Source: Pseudomonadota bacterium
GTDB lineage: Bacteria > Pseudomonadota > Gammaproteobacteria > Burkholderiales > Ferrovaceae
Assembly: GCA_021811005.1 (NCBI GenBank)
Contig: JAJZPY010000116.1
Coordinates: 1-6,156 of the forward strand
Direction: 5' to 3'
Length of the DNA stretch: 6,156 nt
Shown here: one piece after another, positions 1 to 5,254 of the stretch
How the letters are laid out: each line of letters begins with the position of its first letter
How positions within the stretch are numbered: the first letter of the stretch is position 1
Made by a program: the position numbers and the translations under genes
The notes under the pieces: model-generated
Told to the model about the DNA's origin: nothing
Seen by the model: the letters and a program-made list of their open reading frames with translations, nothing else
Database searches by the model: none

Positions 1-20
1 GTGCAACCCGATGACTTCAA

Positions 21-96
21 TGGCGTCCCCACGGGGATTCGAACCCCGGTTACCGCCGTGAAAGGGCGATGTCCTAGGCCTCTAGACGATGGGGAC
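21..96 (-). tRNA. tRNA-Glu (anticodon UUC)
   Basis: Read on the minus strand, this 76-base segment folds as a complete cloverleaf. The 7-bp acceptor stem pairs GTCCCCA with TGGGGAC. The anticodon loop is CTTTCAC, with anticodon TTC at plus-strand 60-62, on a 5-bp stem closed by a U-G pair. The T arm is CGGGG-TTCGAAT-CCCCG. The discriminator base is G and the CCA end is encoded (21-23). The UUC anticodon decodes GAA and GAG glutamate codons. Charged tRNA-Glu also feeds tetrapyrrole synthesis in most proteobacteria. The gene follows the phosphatase gene on the same strand and has its own promoter. Only 20 bases downstream are visible, so a tRNA partner or terminator beyond the edge cannot be excluded. 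Confidence 0.97.
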
Positions 97-134
97 ACTG
101 CATTCGCCGGTTTAGAGGAAACGCGACGAGCTAA

Positions 135-171
135 GCCGTGCATTATAAAACACGTCTCGGGGATTTGTCAT
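135..171 (-). promoter_or_regulatory. Sigma-70 promoter of tRNA-Glu
   Basis: The minus strand has a perfect -10 box TATAAT (142-147). Eighteen bases upstream is ATGACA (166-171), a 5-of-6 match to the -35 consensus. Transcription should begin near 135, giving a leader of about 38 bases before the mature tRNA. The bases after the -10 box, GCACGGC, are GC-rich, as is typical of stable-RNA promoters under stringent control; that regulation is inferred. The -35 box contains the TGA stop of the upstream phosphatase gene (168-170). Confidence 0.8.
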
Positions 172-968
172 CCCTTACGGCACAGCGACTGCTGCAGGCA
201 TCCCGCACGCAGTTCGATGACGCCCCAGACCAGGGCAGCCAGCGTAATACCCTGCTGCGTCAGCCACACCCCGGTAAAGCCGGTGCGGTGCCAAAACAGG
301 TTATAGGCGGCCATCAGCAACAACAGCCCGATGGGCAACAACCGCCCATAACCGCGGGCACCCCAGGGCCAGCGGGCAGCGATGGCGAGTCCCGCCGCCG
401 CGCTGAGCCAGCCCAGGGCCGCCCCCGACAGCACGTCCACCGGCCAGTGCACGCCCACGCCGATGCGAGAAAGCCCCACCAGGGCCGCCAGGGCCAGCAC
501 GGCAACCCGCCCCAGGCGATGGCTGACAGCTCCTCCCAGAAGCAGCAAACCGGCCCACACGAAAATGGTGGTGGTGTGCCCCGAAGGAAAGGAGCTGTGC
601 AGCAGGCGCGGCCCCACCACCACGATGTCGAGTACCGCCGGCGGGCGCGCCTCGTCGATCAAGGGCTTGAGGCTGTGCGATACGGCATAGGACAACAGCC
701 CCGCAATGACGGCCGCCCACAACAGGTCAGGGCGACGCCGGACATACACGACCAGCAGCAGGCAGGTCACGGCAGTATCCCCGAGCATGGTGAGGTTGGC
801 CCACAGGAAACCGCCCAGCGGCAACAGATGCTCGTGCAGCCATAAAAACACCGGGGCGTTCCATCCGGAAAACCACAACAGCGCGGCCAATGCCAGCGCG
901 CCCAACGGCAATCCCCACACCCGGCGGGCTGACAGCAGATTCGGGTTCACATTGATTTCCTGATTCAT
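168..968 (-). CDS. PAP2-family membrane phosphatase (lipid phosphatase-like)
   Basis: A 266-residue polytopic membrane protein carrying all three signature motifs of the PAP2/acid-phosphatase superfamily. These are K-x6-RP (K101 to R108-P109), PSGH (128-131) and SR-x5-H-x3-D (S167, R168, H174, D178). In the family, the histidines of motifs 2 and 3 form and resolve a phospho-enzyme intermediate on the periplasmic side. Likely substrates are undecaprenyl pyrophosphate, phosphatidylglycerol phosphate or lipid A phosphate; the sequence does not decide between them. Roughly six or more hydrophobic segments are visible, including about 17-34, 54-77, 132-147, 176-198 and 233-252. I chose the ATG at 968 over an in-frame TTG at 983. 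The TTG would leave only three bases after the upstream stop, and TTG starts are rare. A weak purine stretch (GAGAA) precedes the ATG. The gene starts 18 bases after the glycosyltransferase stop, so translational coupling or a shared transcript is likely. Confidence 0.92.
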   Translation of the reverse strand: MNQEINVNPNLLSARRVWGLPLGALALAALLWFSGWNAPVFLWLHEHLLPLGGFLWANLTMLGDTAVTCLLLVVYVRRRPDLLWAAVIAGLLSYAVSHSLKPLIDEARPPAVLDIVVVGPRLLHSSFPSGHTTTIFVWAGLLLLGGAVSHRLGRVAVLALAALVGLSRIGVGVHWPVDVLSGAALGWLSAAAGLAIAARWPWGARGYGRLLPIGLLLLMAAYNLFWHRTGFTGVWLTQQGITLAALVWGVIELRAGCLQQSLCRKG

Positions 969-986
969 CTTGAGTTCTCGCAAACG

Positions 987-2555
987 TTACCGGTCGATCC
1001 GGACCAGGCGCAGCCCGCCCTGGCTGAACAATACCGCATGGGGCGGCAAGCGGCTTTCGGCATCGGCCCTGAGAAACACCAGGTCGCCCGGCGCGGGCGG
1101 GCGATTCTCGGTGGGGCGCCCGCTGTACACCGCAAAGCTGGGCATGCGGTTGTCCGCCACCACCGGTTGCGGCCATTGGCTGGCGATGCGTGCAGCTTCC
1201 CGCACTGGCTCCTGCTGCAGCCGCGCTGCGGAGGGCAGCAGCACGGTCCAGATCATCAGGTTGCTGGCGATGCCGGTGATTGCGAGCAGCCGCCAGGGCT
1301 CGGCCTTCAGCCGGTGACGCAGCAAACCGATGACGGCCAGGGTGCCCGCGATTTCCAGCGCCACGGTCACCCAGTAGGCGGAGCCGAAGATTTCAGGGCC
1401 CTGTCCCAGCATTTCGCGCAGATAAAGGGTGCGGCTGTGCGCGGCCGCCCAGGACACCCCGGTCGGCAGCGCCAGGGCGACGCCGGCCATCAGGGCCCAG
1501 GGCCAGGTGGCCACGCCCCAGGAATGCAGCCGGCTCCGGTGGTGCGCCATCAACAGGAACAGTGGCGTCAGGCCAATCAGCAGATAGTGGGGCAACTTGG
1601 TGGTGGCCAGTGAAAAGAGGATGAACACCACGGCAAACCACAGCAGGAGGAAACGCGTGAGCGGATCGCTGCGCGCACGCCAGCTTTCGAGGCCGGCGCG
1701 CGCCAGCATGGCCGTGTGCGGCAGCACGATCAGCACCAGCACCGGAATGTAGTACAGGAGGCTGCCGCCATGCCCTTGCAGCGTGCCGGTGAGCCGCCCG
1801 ATGTTTTCACGGAGCAGGAAATAATCGATGAACGGTTGCCCCATCAGGCGGTATTGAACCCAGTACCAGGGCAACGCAATCGCGAGGAAAAGCGCCCAGC
1901 CGAAAGGGTCGAAAACCGCACGCAGCCAGCGCAGGAAACTGCCCTGCAGGACAAAGAACGACAGGCTCAGGAGAAAAGGGACCACGACCGCCACCGGCCC
2001 CTTGGCCAGAAACCCCAGGGCCATCCACAGAAAGGCCCGGCGTGCGGCCCAGCGGCCTGCAGGCGAGTCCTCCTGCCAGGCCCGGAAAATATCGAACCCC
2101 GCGAGAGCGACCAGCAGGCAGAGCACGCCGTCCATGGCGGCCGCGCCTGCCGAGACGACGACACCGATGGAAGTGGCACAGATGAATCCGGCAAACCAGC
2201 CGGTTTCGGCATCCCAGGCCCGGCGCCCGAAGCGCACCAAAGCCCAGACCCACAGCAGGCAGGCCAGCACAGAGGGCAACCGGAAAACCCAGGCATGGGA
2301 ACCAAAAGCCTTGACGAGAGGTGCCTGCAGCCAAAAGGCAAGAATCGGCTTTTCGAAAAAGGGCTGGCCGTTGAGCGTGGGGGTGATGAAATCGCCGCTG
2401 CGGGCCATTTCCACCGCCACTTCCGCGTATTCCCCTTCGTCCTCGTCAAACAGCGGCACGTGGCCGAAGGAAAACCAGGTCACCGCCAGAGACAGCAGCA
2501 GTGCCCCGATCAACCATCGGGGCGCTGCCATGAATTGCTTGGTCGCGTCGCTCAT
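987..2555 (-). CDS. ArnT-like glycosyltransferase (GT83/GT39-type, membrane)
   Basis: A 522-residue integral membrane protein, close to the usual ArnT length of about 550, with some 11-12 hydrophobic segments followed by a soluble tail from about residue 441. The first periplasmic loop shows the family signature: DEGEYAE (39-45) followed by FEKP (67-70). D39 and E68 are 29 residues apart, the same spacing I recall for the essential Asp55/Glu84 pair of Cupriavidus ArnT. LAKGP (183-187) and TTKLPHY (318-324) are further family landmarks. Such enzymes transfer a sugar from undecaprenyl-phosphate to an acceptor, often lipid A, on the periplasmic face. Donor and acceptor here are unknown, and I see no aminoarabinose-synthesis genes nearby, so arnT itself is not claimed. 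Start: ATG at 2555, 28 bases after the helicase stop. No convincing ribosome-binding site precedes it, and an ATG at 2531 is a weaker alternative. The PAP2 gene follows directly. Confidence 0.88.
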   Translation of the reverse strand: MSDATKQFMAAPRWLIGALLLSLAVTWFSFGHVPLFDEDEGEYAEVAVEMARSGDFITPTLNGQPFFEKPILAFWLQAPLVKAFGSHAWVFRLPSVLACLLWVWALVRFGRRAWDAETGWFAGFICATSIGVVVSAGAAAMDGVLCLLVALAGFDIFRAWQEDSPAGRWAARRAFLWMALGFLAKGPVAVVVPFLLSLSFFVLQGSFLRWLRAVFDPFGWALFLAIALPWYWVQYRLMGQPFIDYFLLRENIGRLTGTLQGHGGSLLYYIPVLVLIVLPHTAMLARAGLESWRARSDPLTRFLLLWFAVVFILFSLATTKLPHYLLIGLTPLFLLMAHHRSRLHSWGVATWPWALMAGVALALPTGVSWAAAHSRTLYLREMLGQGPEIFGSAYWVTVALEIAGTLAVIGLLRHRLKAEPWRLLAITGIASNLMIWTVLLPSAARLQQEPVREAARIASQWPQPVVADNRMPSFAVYSGRPTENRPPAPGDLVFLRADAESRLPPHAVLFSQGGLRLVRIDR

Positions 2556-2583
2556 GCGGCGAGACTAGCAAAAACCCGGACCT

Positions 2584-3897
2584 TCAACCACCCATGCGTT
2601 TGCGCGCCTGGGTCCCGCGTTCGTTTTTAAACCAGGGGCCCGGATTGTTGCCGTTGCGGGCCGGCCGTCCTTCCGTGCGCCCTCCCGGTTGCTGCGGGCG
2701 GCCGCCGGGGCGGCGCCCCTTGGAAGCCTGGGGCTGCGGGCGGATGGGGGCCTTGGGTTCAAATCCTTCGATGGTGTGCACGGTGATGGACTTGCCCGTG
2801 AAGCGTTCGATCCGCTGCAGCTGCACCAGATCACGTCCGCTCGCCAGCGAAATGGCGATGCCCTTGTTGCCGGCCCGGCCGGTACGGCCGATGCGGTGGA
2901 CATAGTCTTCCGCCATTTTCGGCAGGTCGTAATTGATGACATGGGAAATGCCGGGCACGTCGATGCCCCGCGCCGCCACGTCGGTGGCCACCAGGACGCG
3001 GAAACGCCCGCGCCGCAGGCCTTCCAGCGTGCGATTGCGCGCGCCCTGGTGCATGTCTCCATGCAGCGCGGCGGCGGCATGGCCCTGTCCGGTGAGGTCG
3101 CTTGCCAGCGCATCGGCATCACGCTTGGTGGCCGTGAAGACGATCGCCTGGTTCAGCTCGATGTCCCTCAGCAAGTGGGCCAGCAGGCGGTTCTTGTGGG
3201 CCAGGTTGTCCACGTAATGCAAACGCTGGTCGATGTTTTCGTGCGACGCTTTCTGGCTGGTCGCTTCGATGCGCGTGGGATCGCGCAGCAGGTCGCGCGA
3301 AAGACGGATGATTTCCTTGTCCATGGTGGCGGAAAACAGCAGGGTCTGGCGTCCGGCGGGCGTCGCGGCCGCGATGCGCTCCACGTCCTCGATGAATCCC
3401 ATGTCCAGCATGCGGTCGGCTTCGTCCAGCACCAGCATTTCCACGCGCGACAGATCCACGCGGCCGCTCGACATCTGGTCGATCAGGCGTCCCGGCGTGG
3501 CCACCAGGATTTCATAGGGTTTGGACAACATCCGGTTCTGCACCGGATAGGGCATGCCGCCCAGGATGGATACGGTGCGTACCTGCTTGAGCTGGCCGCT
3601 GTATTTGCGCGCCGCGTCGGTGATCTGCGTCGCCAGTTCGCGCGTGGGGGAAAGCACCAGCACGCGAGGCCCGCGTCCGGATGCCGTGTTGTTGGCCAGC
3701 CGGTGCAGGGCCGGCAGCATGAATGCCGCTGTCTTGCCTGAACCGGTGCGCGAAGACACCAGCAGGTCGGTACCCGCCAGAACAGCCGGGATTGCCTGGG
3801 CCTGAACGGGGGTCGGATGGGTGTAACCGGACTCGGTCACGGCGGCAATGAGGCGTGCGTCCAGCCCAAGCTGGTCAAATCGGATTTCCTGGGTCAT
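2584..3897 (-). CDS. DEAD-box ATP-dependent RNA helicase (RhlE/SrmB-like)
   Basis: A 437-residue cytoplasmic helicase that unwinds short RNA duplexes with ATP, probably in ribosome assembly or mRNA turnover. Motifs appear in order: Q motif with F7 and PTPVQ (28-32); motif I TGSGKT (51-56); PTREL (84-88); TPGR (134-137); DEAD (158-161); SAT (189-191); IVFTATK (252-258); ATDVAARGID (304-313); HRIGRTGR (334-341). After the second RecA domain comes a basic, disordered-looking tail of about 57 residues, rich in R, G, P and Q, likely for RNA binding. One mild oddity is Arg50 before motif I, where Gln is common. The core resembles both RhlE and SrmB, so I give no symbol. Start: ATG at 3897, which fits the family N-terminus. 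An in-frame TTG at 3984 would add 29 residues unlike the family. The gene has a long leader and is divergent from the dehydrogenase. The glycosyltransferase follows after 28 bases. Confidence 0.96.
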   Translation of the reverse strand: MTQEIRFDQLGLDARLIAAVTESGYTHPTPVQAQAIPAVLAGTDLLVSSRTGSGKTAAFMLPALHRLANNTASGRGPRVLVLSPTRELATQITDAARKYSGQLKQVRTVSILGGMPYPVQNRMLSKPYEILVATPGRLIDQMSSGRVDLSRVEMLVLDEADRMLDMGFIEDVERIAAATPAGRQTLLFSATMDKEIIRLSRDLLRDPTRIEATSQKASHENIDQRLHYVDNLAHKNRLLAHLLRDIELNQAIVFTATKRDADALASDLTGQGHAAAALHGDMHQGARNRTLEGLRRGRFRVLVATDVAARGIDVPGISHVINYDLPKMAEDYVHRIGRTGRAGNKGIAISLASGRDLVQLQRIERFTGKSITVHTIEGFEPKAPIRPQPQASKGRRPGGRPQQPGGRTEGRPARNGNNPGPWFKNERGTQARKRMGG

Positions 3898-4042
3898 GAG
3901 TGTATGGTCTGTTCCATGGGTGAAATGCAATAAACGGCAGCACCCTGCCCGGAGCCTGTGCCCAGACTGGCCTGCGAACTGCAAGATTTAAAATTCAGCG
4001 GGAAATTGCCGCCGGCTCATGTCACTAACCGGCGAACGGGAC

Positions 4043-4058
4043 ATTCGACGAATCGAAT
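4043..4058 (-). promoter_or_regulatory. Leader hairpin with UUCG loop
   Basis: On the minus strand, ATTCGA and TCGAAT pair over 6 bp around a TTCG loop. It falls inside the predicted helicase leader RNA, about 145 bases before the ATG. UUCG tetraloops are unusually stable, although the usual C-G closing pair is replaced here by A-U. Stability or a regulatory role is an inference. Confidence 0.35.
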
Positions 4059-4084
4059 CGAAAGGGGTCAGGGACAACCGTTGC

Positions 4085-4100
4085 GTTGCTGCATTGCAAC
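4085..4100 (-). promoter_or_regulatory. Palindrome at the start of the helicase transcript
   Basis: GTTGC (4085-4089) and GCAAC (4096-4100) form a perfect 5-bp inverted repeat around six bases. It lies directly downstream of the predicted helicase transcription start. It could be an operator for a dimeric regulator or a small hairpin at the 5' end of the mRNA. No regulator is identified. Confidence 0.35.
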
Positions 4101-4102
4101 AG

Positions 4103-4136
4103 CCTGCCACTATACGCGATTCCTTGTCCCGTGCAA
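4103..4136 (-). promoter_or_regulatory. Candidate sigma-70 promoter of the helicase transcript
   Basis: The minus strand has TATAGT (4109-4114), a 5-of-6 match to the -10 consensus. Sixteen bases upstream lies TTGCAC (4131-4136), a weak -35 that matches only the first three consensus bases. An A8 tract just upstream (4140-4147 read on the minus strand) could act as an UP element. Transcription would begin near 4102, leaving a leader of about 205 bases before the helicase ATG. The assignment rests on consensus alone. Confidence 0.5.
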
Positions 4137-4145
4137 ACATTTTTT

Positions 4146-4181
4146 TTGGCAAGGCTGGTCCAAGGGCGTATGCTTCGGGGC
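4146..4181 (+). promoter_or_regulatory. Sigma-70 promoter of the isocitrate dehydrogenase gene
   Basis: TTGGCA (4146-4151, 5 of 6) and TATGCT (4169-4174, 4 of 6 including the key first, second and last bases) are separated by the ideal 17 bases. Transcription should start near 4181, giving a leader of about 27 bases that includes the ribosome-binding site. The run of T just upstream may act as an UP-like element. Confidence 0.6.
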
Positions 4182-4193
4182 ATTTTCCGACCC

Positions 4194-4198
4194 AGAGG
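4194..4198 (+). promoter_or_regulatory. Ribosome-binding site deciding the dehydrogenase start
   Basis: AGAGG lies nine bases before the ATG at 4208. It supports that start over the in-frame ATG at 4019, which lies upstream of the predicted promoter. Confidence 0.55.
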
Positions 4199-4207
4199 CC
4201 CGCTCCC

Positions 4208-5254
4208 ATGACCCGTTCGTCCCAAGCCCCGATTCCAGCCACGCTGATTCCCGGCGACGGCATCGGCCCTGAAATCGTCAAATCCGTCGTCACCATCCTG
4301 GAAGCGCTGGGCGCCCCCTTTGCCTGGGAAGTGCACAAGGCCGGCATGGCAGCCGTGGCCGAATCCCTCGATCCCTTGCCGGAAGCGACGCTGGACAGCA
4401 TCCGGCGCACCGGGCTGGCGCTCAAGGGGCCGCTCACCACCCCGGTGGGCGGCGGGTTTCGTTCCATCAACGTGCGCCTGCGCGAAGAGTTCAAGCTCTA
4501 TGCCAATGTGCGGCCGGCGCAAACGCTGATTCCCGGCGGGCGCTACGACAACGTGGACATCGTGCTGGTGCGGGAAAACCTCGAAGGACTGTACGTGGGT
4601 TTCGAACACTACATTCCCATCGACAACGATCCCCACGGCGCCGCCATTTCATCCGGCGTCAACACGCGCGCCGGCAGCCGCCGCATCGCGCGCTACGCGT
4701 TCGACTACGCGGTGCGCAACGGCCGCAAGAAAGTGACCGTGGTGCACAAGGCCAACATCCTCAAGGCGCTCACGGGCATTTTCCTGGAAACGGCCATGGA
4801 GCTGGCCAAGGAATACGCGGACCGGCTGGTGGTGGACGAACGCATCGTGGATGCCTGCGCCATGCAGCTGGTGCTTGACCCCACCCAGTTCGACGTGATC
4901 CTGACCACCAACCTGTTCGGGGACATCCTGTCTGATGAAATCGCGGGACTGGTGGGAGGGCTGGGACTGGCCCCGGGAGCCAACATCGGCGAGCAGGCCG
5001 CCATTTTTGAAGCGGTGCACGGTTCGGCGCCGGACATTGCGGGCAAAGGCGTGGCCAATCCCATCGCCTTGCTGTCAGCGGCCGCCATGATGCTGGATCA
5101 CATCAACCGCTCCGATCTGGGCAACATCCTGCGCCAGGCCATTCACGGCGTCCTGGTCACGGACGGCGTGCGCACGCGCGACCTGGGCGGTCAGGCCACG
5201 ACCCAGGACGTGACCCAGGCGCTACTGGCCCGGGTTACTGCCCAAACCCGGTAA
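4208..5254 (+). CDS. Isocitrate dehydrogenase, NAD-dependent type
   Basis: A 348-residue enzyme of the isocitrate/isopropylmalate dehydrogenase family, most like eukaryotic IDH3 and bacterial NAD-linked IDH. It converts isocitrate to 2-oxoglutarate and CO2 in the TCA cycle, in the cytoplasm. The N-terminus has IPGDGIGPE (14-22). Substrate residues follow the IDH pattern: S86, N88, R92, R102, R122, Y129 and K181 (HKAN). Isopropylmalate enzymes lack the S-x-N pair. Metal ligands are D229, D239 and D243. HGSAPDIAGK (271-280) carries D276-I277, the Asp-Ile pair that marks NAD rather than NADP use (Lys-Tyr in E. coli Icd). Homoisocitrate or tartrate dehydrogenase activity remains possible but is less likely. 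Start: ATG 4208, chosen for the family N-terminus and AGAGG nine bases upstream. The gene is monocistronic, divergent from the helicase, and its 3' end overlaps the convergent repeat-protein gene by 20 bases. Confidence 0.94.
   Translation: MTRSSQAPIPATLIPGDGIGPEIVKSVVTILEALGAPFAWEVHKAGMAAVAESLDPLPEATLDSIRRTGLALKGPLTTPVGGGFRSINVRLREEFKLYANVRPAQTLIPGGRYDNVDIVLVRENLEGLYVGFEHYIPIDNDPHGAAISSGVNTRAGSRRIARYAFDYAVRNGRKKVTVVHKANILKALTGIFLETAMELAKEYADRLVVDERIVDACAMQLVLDPTQFDVILTTNLFGDILSDEIAGLVGGLGLAPGANIGEQAAIFEAVHGSAPDIAGKGVANPIALLSAAAMMLDHINRSDLGNILRQAIHGVLVTDGVRTRDLGGQATTQDVTQALLARVTAQTR
5230..5251. terminator. Hairpin spanning both convergent stop codons (possible bidirectional terminator)
   Basis: CCGGGTT (5230-5236) and AACCCGG (5245-5251) form a perfect 7-bp stem with an 8-base loop. 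The minus-strand TAA (5235-5237) overlaps the left arm, and the plus-strand TAA (5252-5254) directly follows the right arm. No U tract follows on either strand, so it is not a classical intrinsic terminator. It could help end or protect both messages. Confidence 0.4.

Larger units (their letters stand above)
3898..4207. other. Divergent intergenic control region
   Basis: This 310-base stretch between the helicase and dehydrogenase starts holds no convincing gene. It contains back-to-back promoters around a T8 run (4140-4147), two short hairpins in the helicase leader (4043-4058 and 4085-4100), and a 7-bp inverted repeat, GGGACAA at 4071-4077 against TTGTCCC at 4124-4130. The part from 3898 to about 4040 shows only untranslated leader with no clear element. 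Confidence 0.75.

Noticed and set aside
160..174. GGGAT/ATCCC 5-bp hairpin as a terminator for the phosphatase gene
   Set aside because: The stem is short, the T-rich stretch comes too late, and the bases are better explained as the stop codon plus the tRNA promoter.
2563..2583. T-rich stretch after GGTCCGGG as a terminator after the helicase
   Set aside because: There are only five T and no stem of useful length before them.
1716..2630. 304-codon plus-strand open frame opposite the glycosyltransferase
   Set aside because: It mirrors a well-supported membrane enzyme in GC-rich DNA, its translation is low-complexity Q/P/R/H-rich, and it has no recognisable domain.
2689..3741. 350-codon plus-strand open frame opposite the helicase
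   Set aside because: It lies entirely antisense to a gene with all DEAD-box motifs. The length follows from GC-rich codon bias, and no domain or ribosome-binding site is seen.
3898..3984. 29-residue helicase extension from a TTG at 3984
   Set aside because: The DEAD-box family N-terminus fits the ATG at 3897, and the added residues are Cys/His-rich and unlike the family.
4124..4147. TTGTCCC arm followed by T8 as an intrinsic terminator
   Set aside because: Its partner arm is 46 bases away and nine bases separate the arm from the T run. No upstream gene on the plus strand needs ending here, and the T run fits between the two promoters.
4019..4207. 63-residue N-terminal extension of the dehydrogenase from the ATG at 4019
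   Set aside because: It lies upstream of the predicted promoter, is unlike the family N-terminus and has no ribosome-binding site; the ATG at 4208 fits all three.
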